The position numbers and the translations under genes were made by a program. Shown piece by piece: positions 36,540 through 47,405 of a DNA stretch of 64,000 bases. The stretch is from Heterobilharzia americana (taxonomy: Eukaryota; Platyhelminthes; Trematoda; Strigeidida; Schistosomatidae), in contig OX104134.1 of assembly GCA_944470555.2 (NCBI GenBank), positions 113,330,701 through 113,394,700 on the forward strand, read 5' to 3'. How positions within the stretch are numbered: the stretch's first letter is position 1; each line of letters opens with the position of its first letter. Under the pieces are notes generated by a model. It was not told where the DNA came from and ran no database searches. It worked only from the letters and a program-made list of their open reading frames with translations.

Positions 36540-39270
36540 AGCGAAAAAAAGCAACTGATCTGCACTTTTCACATTCTTCTGTTAATTCTTCAGTTTTCGC
36601 ATATAAAAATAACTACTTTTTTATTCTCAAATATTTGTTTTCGAATAGCAAATAAATCTTACTTTCTACCTCCGCTTTTATCATCCGTAAAAATACCAGT
36701 ATTCAACAGTGTGATACACACCTCATCGCATAGCCCTAAATACATCACACACTTTGATCGAACAAATGGCGTGAATCATTTCCTAAGCAATGTATAGATG
36801 TAAAGTTTTATTTAGCCGGTTAAAAGTCAAAAATGCATACGACAATTGACTATAAAGCAGTAACCTCAATATTAATGATACAAAATATACGTCAAATATG
36901 CATAGGTTCATACATGTTCACCATGATAAAAGAAAAAAGGAAAACAATTACGTAACAGTTTTACAGGATTAATAACAATTTACTAGGAAACAACAACTGC
37001 TGGGAGATCTGTTTTCTGTTTCATGGGGTCGTTAATGCTTTGATATTGATAGTCATAAGATTACACGTAAAATCATAGGTACAATTATTCTAAAAACACT
37101 CGTTGATATATGTATAAAATGTAAGGCTTACTTTCAATGAATATGGAAATGAAGATGAGCACCCTCAACAGTGAAAAAATTAAATCCTGTTAAATGAGAT
37201 ATAGAATAAAAATTATCCATGACCAAGCGCTCAACGAAAATCTCTTAAGAGAAAAATACTGAGTAAAATCCAATCATTGAGCACGTTTACACATTAAAGA
37301 TTAGGGAAACAAAGCAATTCTGATTAAAGGGTAGATAGAGAGAGGAGCGGTAATCACACAAAAAAGCATAAAAATTATTACAGATATATGCATATTAGTC
37401 AGGATTCATTAAGCCATACATTATAAAAAAAAGAGAAGAAAGAACAAAACAGAAATTAAAATAAACAGCATAATTTAAAGATTGATATGTTTGCGGTAGG
37501 TTTCAACATGATAATTCACTGTATTTGATATTAGAATACTCTCTTTAAAAGTAGTAACTGTTGTTCACACAAAATTAGTCACTCAATTCATGACACATAG
37601 TTTCTGTAAAAAAGTATAGAAAAGATACATTAGGTCACTTTTATCGAATATGAATAAAAGATTCCACTAGCATATACCACTGGAGCAACACAAGTGAGTT
37701 GTCATTTAACTGAAAACATTGCAATATCATGGTGTTTATAAAACCGTGTTTTAGATCCCGTTGATAGTTTCAGTTCAGTAACTTTTCAACTGACCGGTTT
37801 TCACACCTAAAATTCACATTATTTTCGCTTGTTTATCAGCCCTAGTAATCACCGCAAATTGTTACTAACACTCACTCAGATAAGTTACATACTACAAATA
37901 TCATCTTCCTAACCATTCCTAAAATAAATAACGGGGACAAACACGTTTATATGTATACGTATTTTGTCAACAAACTGACACATGAAAAAAGCCATAACAC
38001 AAAGGCTACAAGTTCCGATACTTACATTATCTCACAAGCCTCTAAGTTACGTTTTAAAAATCCATTAGATCGATCCTGATGTGTTCAACTGTTCTCAACT
38101 CAACTTGTTATACACCCGCTACTTGATAAGTTTTTGCAGTCAATATTATTCGCAACAAACGAAATACAATAATAAATCTACTGGGTTGTAATATTCTTAA
38201 ATAAAACCAAAGTGGATGCCGAAAACTAATTCTTCGAATGCTAAATGCTTTATGCCTCAAAATAAGCATAATCAACAGGTATTACAATTGCATACAGCCG
38301 TTACTGAACCGAAAATACAACAGAAATGCTAATCATTTGAAAACCATCAGCTAGAATAAAATAGGTTTGGAATGCATAGAACACTGAAGCTTCATTTATT
38401 CAATCATTTACGGAAACCTTTTAAGCAGTTAAAGAACAGATACGAACTTCAATTGCTTCTAACTAGATCTTTGAAAGCAAGATGGAATATTCAGTTGAAC
38501 AACGTTGATCTGCAGATTTCGATGGTCGAATCAATGTGGTCTGAACACTGGACTATCGTATCACTCGACTGGAGTCGTGCTGAACTCTTCAGAACAGCAA
38601 GTGGCTTGATCCTGTTGATCTGATAAGCAAGTGGTTTCTACAAATAGTAGTATATTGTAATCAAGTTTTAAGATTCTAGTCAAGGTCAAGTGAAGTTTGA
38701 ATCTATTTTCAGGAGCTTTCGAAAATGCGGCGTTGATGAAAATTTGATTTTTTCGCAGTTGTTGATTCTCTCTATGTAACACGAAACCTTGTATAGATCA
38801 CGAAACACTGAATAATATGTTTGGTGTTAGATGCTACGATGCATTTAAGTACTGAGATTTAACAGTTTATCAACGGAAAGGAAAGTAACCAGCTAGATTT
38901 TTCTGAAATCCATTGAGATCTACAGCTTTTCTTTGCCTTAATTGAAAATTATTTATATAGCACATTGTTTTTCGATACTAAAGAAAGAATAAATATATTG
39001 CAGTTGATTAAGAAAAAATATGCAAAACATAAGATACATATTTTACATATCCCTTGCCTAGGAGTCAGCGCCGTCAAAATAAAGTCGGATAATCCAGAAA
39101 ACGAACCTCGGTAACGGATTACCTTTAATAAAGACTTGCTGGTTTGCTTCAGATTGAACTCAAGTGGCGCTATTTGTATCCATAAAAAAATGAAGCAACT
39201 CCACACATGTTAGTAATCAGAAATAAGAACTTTAAAAATAAATAAATTACCAGACTTAATCACCAACAAT
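36540..39270. other. AT-rich region, nothing recognised
   Basis: No element or exon recognised. It may hold 3' untranslated sequence of the plus-strand phosphodiesterase and/or the 3' end of lgl on the minus strand; both genes converge here. Confidence 0.4.
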
Positions 39271-39278
39271 ATACCTAC

Positions 39279-39433
39279 CTGTAGGTGATTCCATCATTTG
39301 CCGATGTCACAGAAGAGGGAGATACAAGACCATTTCTTACTGAGTCACTCCGATAACGAGATAAAACAGAATCAGATAGATTTTGTGACGAATTCTGAGA
39401 TATTGCATACTTTGGTTGTTTGACAGAACACTT
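39279..39433 (-). CDS. lgl: Probable lgl exon, serine-rich C-terminal segment
   Basis: Acceptor AATTTCCTATAG and donor ACAG|GTAGGTA bound a 155-base frame that reads phase 0 on entry, matching the phase 0 exit of the exon at 41129-41418. It encodes a Ser-rich segment (ending VTSANDGITYR) with no strong family motif; Lgl C-termini after the second propeller are poorly conserved and Ser-rich. It exits in phase 2 and the following exon was not identified. Identity is inferred from phase, strand and position. Confidence 0.5.
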
Positions 39434-39830
39434 CTATAGGAAATTCCACTATCACCAGTTCCATTTGTTTTGTCTGAAAAGTTTTTCAAATCCGACTTTG
39501 TAGTTCCCGTCAATGAAAGTCGATATATAGGGCGATAAGATACTCCAAGTAGGCTTGCTTTCTGTCCAGTACGTATAACATCAAATAGTGTAAGCTTTTT
39601 CAAGTGGAACAAAGAAACACGTAAATATAAAGTAAGTGCTAACAAAAGTATCACAGCGGCACTTATTTTTAAAGAATGGAAACCCGATTCCTGAGAAAAA
39701 AGATGAAATCTTTCTCAAATCTGTCGCAACCAGAAAGTCAACAGGGATTTTTAAACTGTTCAATAATTACGCTAATTGGGACAATCAGATAAATTAAGTT
39801 TTTGAGGGGGTTGTGGAGATTTGGAAATAT

Positions 39831-40034
39831 TTCAAGTTGTTATTCATCGAAGACTGACATCAGTTGGAGGAACAAAGGAAACCTGGGAGCACTGGACAGC
39901 TGTTTCGTCCTAGTATGGGACTCCTCAGCAGTGCGCACCCACGACTTCATACTAGGACGAAACAGCTGTCCAGTGCTCCCAGGTTTCCTTTGTTCCTCCA
40001 ACTGATGTCAGTCTTCGATGAATAACAACTTGAA
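39831..40034. mobile_element. Foldback hammerhead SINE with 87-bp perfect arms
   Basis: Arms 39831-39917 and 39948-40034 are exact reverse complements as far as I can read, separated by 30 bases. Each arm has the distal SINE part (CATACTAGGACGAAACAGCT, the GTC cleavage triplet, AGTGCTCCCAGG and the tail CAACTGATGTCAGTC). Only the minus-strand reading completes the hammerhead, because the loop supplies CTGAGGAGTCC and the helix I partner. It lies in the lgl intron between exons 39433 and 41129. Confidence 0.9.
39889..39934 (-). ncRNA. Hammerhead ribozyme, intact core
   Basis: On the minus strand in order: GCACTG (helix I 5' strand), CTGAGGA (matches the consensus CUGANGA, in which the fifth base is free), GTCC/GGAC helix II with loop CATACTA, GAAA, CAGCTG (helix III of two or three pairs), TC completing the GUC cleavage triplet, then CAGTGC, the exact partner of the helix I 5' strand. 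Every conserved core base is present. Very short helix III is typical of schistosome SINE and amphibian satellite hammerheads, which often work best as dimers. The surrounding 87-bp palindrome could compete with the fold. Confidence 0.75.
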
Positions 40035-40199
40035 ATCAGATAAATATCCACAATAAACGATTTCTGTTTCATTGGCGGCTAAAAAAGTGTGGAGTACAAC
40101 TGAATCATCTGTTTTAACACCAACTAATCGGATATTTGTAGGAATGAAAAAAGGCTGACGAACATGAGCACTTGTTTACAACAGATGAAAATAGGAATA

Positions 40200-41060
40200 C
40201 CTAACAGCAAAACAGACAAAATCAACGTAGAACATCACACACAGGTCCATCGGGCTCGAGTTGCTATACTTCACAATTATCATCATCAACATAGGAACAG
40301 GCATCACTGCGTAACGGTCCAAGTTGCCACAGCTCATATCAGTAAGTCAAGTAAAAAGCAGTGTAGTAGAAGATGAAGAAAAGAAAATTCAGTCAAAAGA
40401 AATATAAAGTACTAAAAGAGAGAAAGGAAGAATGAGAAATATGGTGAGATTCGGTATAGCGTCGTTAACATGAGGATAATGTGTATGTATACATCTGTGC
40501 CACTGACATCGATTCTGAGCCATATCACCTAGAGTCTCTAACCACTGATTCCTTTTGTAACGCGGACCCCAACCGGCTAGCCTTCTTCGCCTTACACGGC
40601 TCAAATCAACAGTCAAAGACATCATATATTCGTGCCATGCTTTAGTCTGGCCACCTCGGGCCTTTCTCCAGCCTGAACCTACTTCGACAAACATTGTGTG
40701 ATGAGGCAATCAGCGAATAGGCATAACATATGTCCCAACCATCTTAGTCGATGAAGGTTCACAACCGTGTCAACTGATTTACCTCTTCTCCCCAAACTTT
40801 ACACCTGACGTCTGGGTTACTCACGTGGTGACACCACGAAATACGGCTTATACTACGAAGGCAACGGTGATCAAACACATCAAGCCTTCTCATGTCTTCC
40901 ACCTTCAATGGCCATGTTTCACAGCCATACAGTAGAACAGACCGGACTGCTGTGCAGAACACGCGACCCTCAATAGACAATCGCATACCACGGCGGCGCC
41001 ACAGGTGACGTAAGTTGACAGAAGTAAAGTCGAGCAATCAATATACAGTTCAGTTAAAAA
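40200..41060 (-). mobile_element. RTE/SR2-like non-LTR 3' fragment
   Basis: The frame 41037-40759 reads RLSIEGRVFCTAVRSVLLYG then CETWPLKVEDMRRLDVFDHR, the C-terminal block of the RTE-like family, followed by 40709-40389 with GWRKARGGQTKAWH and GWGPR. The 3' untranslated text at 40220-40340 recurs at 60.3 and 54.3 kb. 5'-truncated insertion in an lgl intron, same strand as lgl. Confidence 0.85.
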
Positions 41061-41128
41061 GGCTTGAGGTAAATTTGACAAAAATGGCATGCTATGAAGC
41101 AATATACATTAATATAATGCAGACATAC

Positions 41129-41418
41129 TTGACCGGGAGCTAACTGATAAAGTCCAAGAGCAGGCCCATGAACATGACCAGGAGCATTAACATGCGTACT
41201 TCCAGGCTGAGAAAATACAACTGAACTGACAGCAACAACATCATGAGAATCTAGTAGATGTAAGGTGTCCATTCGACGAAGTTGTGGCATGCTGAGAACA
41301 ACAGTCTGACCACCAACATTGGTAAAGACGAATGAATATTCACAATTCTGGTCTTTATGAGAAGTCACAGACACTCCACTAGCAATTGAACGGTCAAGGT
41401 CACCACAAGTTGAATCGA
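41129..41418 (-). CDS. lgl: lgl exon 5: WD40 propeller segment
   Basis: Acceptor GTACTTTCTAG; donor CAA|GTATGT. The frame encodes YSFVFTNVGGQTVVLSMPQL, matching the family's L-T-N-L-G-D-x-x-V-V-S-L-P-x-L block, then VSSVVFSQPG and GPALGLYQLAPGQ, matching the following strands (A-S-C-V-F-T-x-x-G...). Entry is with two bases that complete a Val codon begun by exon 4; exit is phase 0. Lgl proteins scaffold cell polarity at the basolateral cortex and bind aPKC, Par6 and syntaxin-type partners. Confidence 0.85.
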
Positions 41419-41539
41419 CTAGAAAGTACATGGAAAAGTAAAATAACAAAATATAGCATCTAACACATGACAAATTACAATGTATTTGTAATTACAATAT
41501 ATAGTCTTTAAAGGAACAAAACTTGCTATCACTACTAAC

Positions 41540-41752
41540 CATTGGACTCCTTTGATAAGGACGAACTGACTTTTCCATGTGTTCTAAATCCAATTATTGA
41601 AGCTGATTTAATGCGGTAACCATCTGTAGCTGTTATACGAGCTTTGTATTTCAGATGTAAATTCGGCAAATTAAACAAACGTATCTGCTCTTCACTGACA
41701 ACTGATAGCAGAGGTAGATTTTTACCCGCATCATTTGTATTAGGTTTGAAAT
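41540..41752 (-). CDS. lgl: lgl exon 4: VVSEEQ blade of the second propeller
   Basis: Acceptor TTCGTACACAG; donor CAATG|GTTAGT. It encodes LLSVVSEEQIRLFNLPNLHL followed by KARITATDGYRIKSASI, matching the Lgl signature V-V-S-E-E-Q-x-K-x-F-x-L-P-K, K-L-T-A-x-E-G-x-R-V-R. Entry phase 1, exit phase 1, matching exon 5. Its upstream partner in the coding order (about 270 residues after exon 3) was not found between here and 45908; an assembly gap lies in that intron. Confidence 0.88.
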
Positions 41753-42211
41753 CTGTGTACGAACGAATAATAAGACGAAAGATGAAAAAAATCATGAAGT
41801 TCATTAGAAAAAAATAATCACTTAACTACTACTTCAGATTATCACAAGTGGAATGAAAATAATGCATGCGAAAATAGCAACAAGCAAAAGCAAAACGCGT
41901 TTAATTTATCAATTATTATAACAGCATAAAACATGCAATCTAAAAGGTTCTCGGTGAGCAACAAATTTAATCTAAATTGGCAGGAAAAGAACCCAAAAAA
42001 TCAACCGTAAAAATTTAGTAAAACCGACAAAAGTATCTACACTGATCCTTACCAAAAGAAAATTCACGTTTACCGAAATTCTACGACAATCTTAAACCAC
42101 AGAACAATACCAGGATTGCTAGTACAAAATATGTCATGTTACTGAGAAAATACATTTAGAGCTAATTGTTTAAATAACGGAAGAAATCCATTTGACAATA
42201 GGAAAAGTAAA

Positions 42212-43804
42212 AAGGCCGGCCTGAATCGACTCCTTCTTTTAAGGATAGAGGGTGAAGTAGTCTGTTAAGTTGATCACTTCACTTATAAAGTTATAGCAAT
42301 CCGAATGAGTTAGTTGTTGATGAAATCTTAACTAGAACTTAAACACCCGCTTACGTTTGTCAACTGCCATTAACCATGGTGCCCGTGAGATATCTGCATA
42401 CTTACTCAAAAACTAAAACACTGTCTTGTATTCCACTCTGTCTCACTATACATGAATATGAGACATGCTCACTAAAAAGATAAAATGCGAATAGGTTACT
42501 AAGAATATTCCAGTACAGGTTTCTTTGCCTAATCGCTCATATATGGTGGAATCACTGGGTGAGCAATGTCCAGCCTAGGTCGATAGAACTACGCAAAGTA
42601 AGCTGGGGAGTTTGAGGAACTCAACCAATAGAGATAGTATGAAAATGTTTCCCCCGTTTGAAGCCAAAACGTGCATTGACATGAGATGATTGCTGAAGTA
42701 AGTATGAGCTGGAAGAAAACACAGCAACACAACGCTTCATCTACGCCCAGATGACTATAGTCCTTTCAAGTGGCTTTGTCGCAGTTTATACAAAATTTTG
42801 ACGGATTTACCGGAAGTAGCCAAGTTTCCTGAGCTGATGCTAACTACTAACTAGTCAGTTTACACGAAAATCTTATGAAGAAATGAAATCATTTGAACGT
42901 TTCAGCTAGCAGAAAAATTACTCCATACCGTCAATCAAACCAAGTTACCTAACTTTCACTAAAACATACTACAAACGTTTTTATAATCTTCTTAGTTCCA
43001 GTCAAACTTCTTTTCACATTGCAGTTAAACAGCTATTGCTTCAAATAACTTGTTTCCAGATGTCACTGCAGTAATCAACGTGAACGTGATATTTTATTCA
43101 TAATTTACTTTTACCTGAAACAAAGACTTGTTGCGATATGAGTACCAAGAAATCTATCGTAAAAAAACTGCGACTATGCCGCTGGAAAACGAAGATATTA
43201 AGAAGGTCTAGTCAGTAGATATCTACAGGATCTAGCATCGTTGAGTAATGGTCACACTTAGGTCATACATGTATGTCTTACAAACACAGCAAAACACCCA
43301 TGTATCAGTGACAGAGTTTTAGTTAGCAAAGCTTGATAGCCGACCTGCAGGAGGGTGAAAACACTGAAAGCTAAAATGCGCAGTTTGCAGCGCGGTTTTA
43401 GGTATACTTCATATACTCATATAGTAACCAAGAACAGCAAAGTTGGGGAAATGTTAATCACGAGAAGCAAAAAAGACTACAAAGTAAAATTGTACAAGGT
43501 TTACAATGATCAGGAGGAACTTGAATGATGACAGATTTGTGGAGGCGGTTGACACTCCAAAGCTTGCCACGCGGCGGAAGCACATACATGACAAAGCTAA
43601 ATAAAGATACAGGACAAAATATTCCTGGCGGACAACGAAAAGCATAACAACTCAAATGATGACCTCGAAAAGGTAACAAGAGATCACAGTTGCTCTAATG
43701 AAAAGCCTTAAAAAGAGTGATATAATTACCCGAAACCCCTTTATGTGAAACATATTAGGCGCAAAACGTTTTAATCGACAGAGTCAAAAAACCAACTTCA
43801 GGTC
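42212..43804. repeat. 1.6-kb direct duplication, copy 1 (ends at assembly gap)
   Basis: Matches 47904-49498 base for base except for two single-A differences in A runs (near 43470 and 43647). It begins AAGGCCGGCCTGAATCG and is cut off by the run of N at 43805. It contains no recognisable coding domain. The near-identity and the gap suggest that this may be an assembly duplicate rather than a biological one. Confidence 0.95.
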
Positions 43805-44033
43805 NNNNNNNNNNNNNNNNNNNNNNNNNNNNNNNNNNNNNNNNNNNNNNNNNNNNNNNNNNNNNNNNNNNNNNNNNNNNNNNNNNNNNNNNNNNNNNNN
43901 NNNNNNNNNNNNNNNNNNNNNNNNNNNNNNNNNNNNNNNNNNNNNNNNNNNNNNNNNNNNNNNNNNNNNNNNNNNNNNNNNNNNNNNNNNNNNNNNNNNN
44001 NNNNNNNNNNNNNNNNNNNNNNNNNNNNNNNNN
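43805..44033. other. Assembly gap
   Basis: 229 N. It lies inside the lgl intron between exons 3 and 4 and truncates duplication copy 1. Confidence 0.99.
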
Positions 44034-44330
44034 AAGTGATAGAAACAAATTTGTTTTCAAATGTTTTAAATTTCAGTATTCTAAATTTAGTTATCCATTC
44101 ATGTCCTTTTCTACTTCATAGACATTTTTCATTCCCACATTAATAAAAGTATCATGTTGAGATAATAGACTTTTCTCAAGTGCTGAAAAATTTTTCTTAT
44201 TGATTACCGGTTTGTTCACACAAATTATAGACCATATTGATGTTAAATACACATACTTCAATCAACTCAAACAGAGACGTCTTTGTGTGCATTAATACCA
44301 GGATCACACCAAATATCATCTACCTAGAAG
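44034..44330. other. AT-rich DNA beside the gap, nothing recognised
   Basis: I read the minus strand for missing lgl blades here and up to 45850 and found none. Confidence 0.4.
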
Positions 44331-44440
44331 AGGTAATAGCTGAGAAGTGCTGGACAAAACAGATGTCCAGAGCTCCCATGTTTTCCCCAACTGATGTCAG
44401 TCCGTGAGGAATACTACCTTGAAATACTCCAATCTTGGAT
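44330..44440 (+). mobile_element. Decayed hammerhead SINE fragment
   Basis: CTGAGAAGTGCTGGAC, AAAACAGATGTCCAGAGCTC and the tail CCCCAACTGATGTCAGTCC with AATACTACCTTGAAA. The GAAAC is altered to AAAAC and helix II is short. Confidence 0.6.
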
Positions 44441-44847
44441 GCTGCTAAAACCACATTTTATATAAAGTATCTTTGACTGCATCCCCTCATAAAGAGCATG
44501 TTCAAGATGCTAAGGTGTCTACAAGTCATTTCAGTCATTTTCTCTGCGCACAAAACATGCATACACAAAAATATTTTTTTCTATGCATACGAAGTATAAG
44601 ATTCACCACTGATTTCCTACAAATAAATATAGTCGACAGACATAAGTGTAGGCAAATACAACAATGAAAATCGCTAATCGACTCTAGAAGAAAAAAATTT
44701 GCATAACCATATTTACAGGCAAAGCATTACGCAAATATCATGAATTTGGTGAAAACAAAGAGTAAAACCATTTTACACAAAAAAGTTCCGTCGCTTCATG
44801 ACTATCTAAGCAGAGAGGTAGAGAGAGAGATTCGGGAGTGGAACCAA

Positions 44848-44849
<2 letters not shown>

Positions 44850-44903
<54 letters not shown>
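44850..44903. repeat. (TA)n microsatellite
   Basis: About 27 TA units, preceded by a short (GA)n run. Confidence 0.96.
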
Positions 44904-44909
<6 letters not shown>

Positions 44910-45104
44910 AAGCTTTCCATTTGTGAAGCAGTAAGAGAATTAATTAAATTTCACTGGCAGTTTCTGAGGATTGATTGATTTCAACGTAGTATTCATCATG
45001 TACTGGAATCAATCAATCCTCACAAGATTCTAGACTGAATTACTATAGACAGCTCATTAGTGACATTCTTTGAAGTGGAATTATTAAAGTCCTAATGAGC
45101 TGTC

Positions 45105-45385
45105 ACCTGTGGGTAGACCGGTTTAGATGTCGGAAGAAACGCCCACCGATGGTATTAGGTTTTGTCGCGCTACATTGACACAATTGGGAGAAGGTGGACC
45201 AGCAACTAAATGGTCACGTGCTTGCTGCGATACCCGACGGTCCTGAGTCCGATCCTCCACAGAGTCACGGGTGCACACTGCGGAAGTCTAATACCAGGAT
45301 GAAACACTTTTCCAGTAACCTCAGATTTTTGATAGTCCCCTAACTGATGTCAGCCTGCAATGAACACTACCTTGAAACCAATTAA
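45105..45385 (+). mobile_element. Hammerhead SINE, decayed
   Basis: tRNA-like head (CTAAATGGTCACGTGCTTGC then GGTCCTGAGTCCGATCC, an A-box/B-box pair), hammerhead region with CACTG, CGGAAGTCT, GGATGAAAC and CAGTAACC, and tail CTAACTGATGTCAGCC with AACACTACCTTGAAA. GAAAC is kept but CUGANGA is lost. Confidence 0.65.
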
Positions 45386-45419
45386 ATCTTTGGCTATGAC
45401 ATCAATCCAATAAATGCAA

Positions 45420-45545
45420 ACCTCGCCTAGTTTACTAGTCCACTAGTTACTAGCTCGTCCTAAGCCCGGATGACGAGGGAAGGATGGGCATAGGGCGAGC
45501 AACCATACTCGGTAAAACCGATCCAACCGCTAAAGAAACTTCAAA
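45420..45545 (+). mobile_element. Family A 5' untranslated fragment
   Basis: Matches the start of A2 (6325-6450): CTAGTTTACTAGTCCACTAG, GATGACGAGGGAAGGATGGG, GGTAAAACCGATCCAACCG. The rest of the element is absent, which is unusual because target-primed insertion normally loses the 5' end first. Confidence 0.75.
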
Positions 45546-45850
45546 GCACAAAATATATATTCAAAATCTTTAAAGCACAAGACACTTAATAATTCAGAGT
45601 TGAAAAATCCCCTTATATGTACTACATACGCCTTCAGTTTCATTAGGGTGTGTATATCGTTTACGACTTCAGAATATTTCCATGAAAATATTGCTGTCAC
45701 ATTATGAAAGTCTATGCACTCACAAATAACAGTATTTGGGAATGTCTGGAAGCAATCAATTTGTTTTTAACTATCAACATGTTAAATCTAGGACCCGCAT
45801 AATTTTGCAAACTGAAGATATCCTGAAATGATTGACCAAGTGTAGAAGGC

Positions 45851-45851
<1 letters not shown>

Positions 45852-45899
<48 letters not shown>
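45852..45899. repeat. (TA)n microsatellite beside an lgl splice donor
   Basis: About 24 TA units beginning 8 bases downstream of the lgl exon 3 donor (GTAAGT at 45907-45902, minus strand). Confidence 0.96.
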
Positions 45900-45903
<4 letters not shown>

Positions 45904-45907
45904 TTAC

Positions 45908-46060
45908 TTGTCCTGCAGCTCCTCCAACAACTACTGTATTATCAGAAAGATAAATGAACTGTATAGCTACTCTACTATCGTCCATGAAAGGATCGAATAC
46001 ACCTGCTTGACGAAACGGAGGCCATGCATCACCATCATCATCAACCCCATTTGTATGATC
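45908..46060 (-). CDS. lgl: lgl exon 3: WPP/DP..DDSR..GTAGQ segment
   Basis: Acceptor TTTACTGCAG, donor CAA|GTAAGT; 51 codons, phase 0 at both ends. It encodes DAWPPFRQAGVFDPFMDDSR then VAIQFIYLSDNTVVVGGAAGQ, which matches the Lgl signature E-W-P-P-x-R-K-x-G-x-F-D-P-x-x-D-D-P-R-x-x-x-Q and V-A-G-T-A-G-Q-V. This excludes tomosyn, which lacks the WPP/FDPYSDDPR block. It follows exon 2 directly in the coding order. Confidence 0.92.
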
Positions 46061-46739
46061 CTGCAGTAAACACATGAATGGTAAAATTACTTTAAAAAAT
46101 ATGAGATCAGAAAGTTTATCAAAGAGATTTTCAAAACGTTTCGTATGAACCAACAGTTTCTAACTCTTCAACGCTAATAACGTATATTGTAAATGCTTAG
46201 CATCTCTTCACTCAATATGAATTTATAAAGATAGACGAGCACTGTCACAACAGGTCACTGCACAATATTTCAAGTAGTAATACTTAGCATCAGTAAATCT
46301 TGAACACAAAAGGTAAGAACAGAAAAGAGAAAAAAACCGAAATATTATCGGAAGTAATGGAAAGTTATACAACTACGAAAAAGAGACAAAGGGTAATATG
46401 TGACATTATTACTGAGATGAAGATAAATGAATGCACCTACATCATTGCTATCAAAGTCGAACGATGTCGCCTATAGCGTCAAAACACTTTTTTTTACTTT
46501 AATGAACTCTAGTCAGGTGTTCAATTCAATAAACAACTCAAATAGTATCGGATACTTCACGGAATGGTGCTATTTCTTGGTCTAACCAACCTTAGCTCTC
46601 ATACAACTTAATCCAACTTCAAACAATATAGAGAATCGAAACAGATGGAGGGTAGAAATAGATAACACATATTTTAGAAACATCATTCAATGAGCTTTTA
46701 CAAGCCAGTGCACTGGTTCACTTCATACAACCAAGGTTT

Positions 46740-47140
46740 TACGCTTGACATTAACGCTGCTTGCGTGGTTTCACTTTAAGCCCATATGCAACGAAAGTTA
46801 GTGCTGGGAATCTGAATCCTTTCCAGTTTCCAACTTTAATGGCTACGTTTCATAACCACGTATTAGAACAACGTGAACCGTGAAGCTGTAATACTACACT
46901 ACTAATAGTCATTCAGATGTATAACCAGTACCATTTGAGGTGAAATTTGACAAAACATAATCGAATCATTCATGTCCGACGCAAGATCACAGTGATCACT
47001 AGGGCTTAAGCGAAATTCAAGGTAAGTAAAGCTGAGAACTCCTTTAACCAACTTATTCTCTGCCGTCATGACGAGAACCGCTGCACACCAATACTGCAGA
47101 AAAGAAATAGCATACAGCACAGGAGAAAGAGAACTCAAAA
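46740..47140 (-). mobile_element. RTE-like RT C-terminal fragment
   Basis: Minus-strand text LVKGVLSFTYLEFRLSPSD resembles the family's FTYLGS-ISP block, and further on RGYETWPLKLE resembles YGCETWPLRVE. Short, decayed. Confidence 0.5.
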
Positions 47141-47164
47141 ATCATCATTTCACCGCTCTATCTG

Positions 47165-47405
47165 GAAAACTCTGTAAATGATCAGCGTCTTCAAGAAGAC
47201 CGCCGAAAACGACGGGTTACTGATGATCTGTGAAGACAGACAGCTATGTTGGATGAAAGACTTTGAGAGACATTTTAACTGGCCTACAGCCACGCTTCAT
47301 TCGCACAAAATCCATTTCGAACCAGAAACGGTCGTTGATAGTGCTCCTCTAACTATGCTCAAAGATAACAAGGCTATCTCAAATCTGAATAGTGTAAAGC
47401 GGTAA
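47165..47405 (+). mobile_element. RTE-like linker fragment (between endonuclease and RT)
   Basis: Plus frame with LCWMKDFERHFNWPTATL, matching the family's W-x-x-x-F-x-x-x-F-x-W-P-x-A segment, and ending in an N-x-K-A-x-S-N-like text. Fragment only. Confidence 0.5.

Noticed and set aside
38949..39206. Minus-strand ORF as the exon following 39279-39433
   Set aside because: The entry phase needed (one base) leads to a stop after two codons at the only good acceptor seen; the long frame has the wrong phase.
43755..44060. Minus-strand ORF spanning the assembly gap
   Set aside because: Most of it is N; the readable ends show no family.
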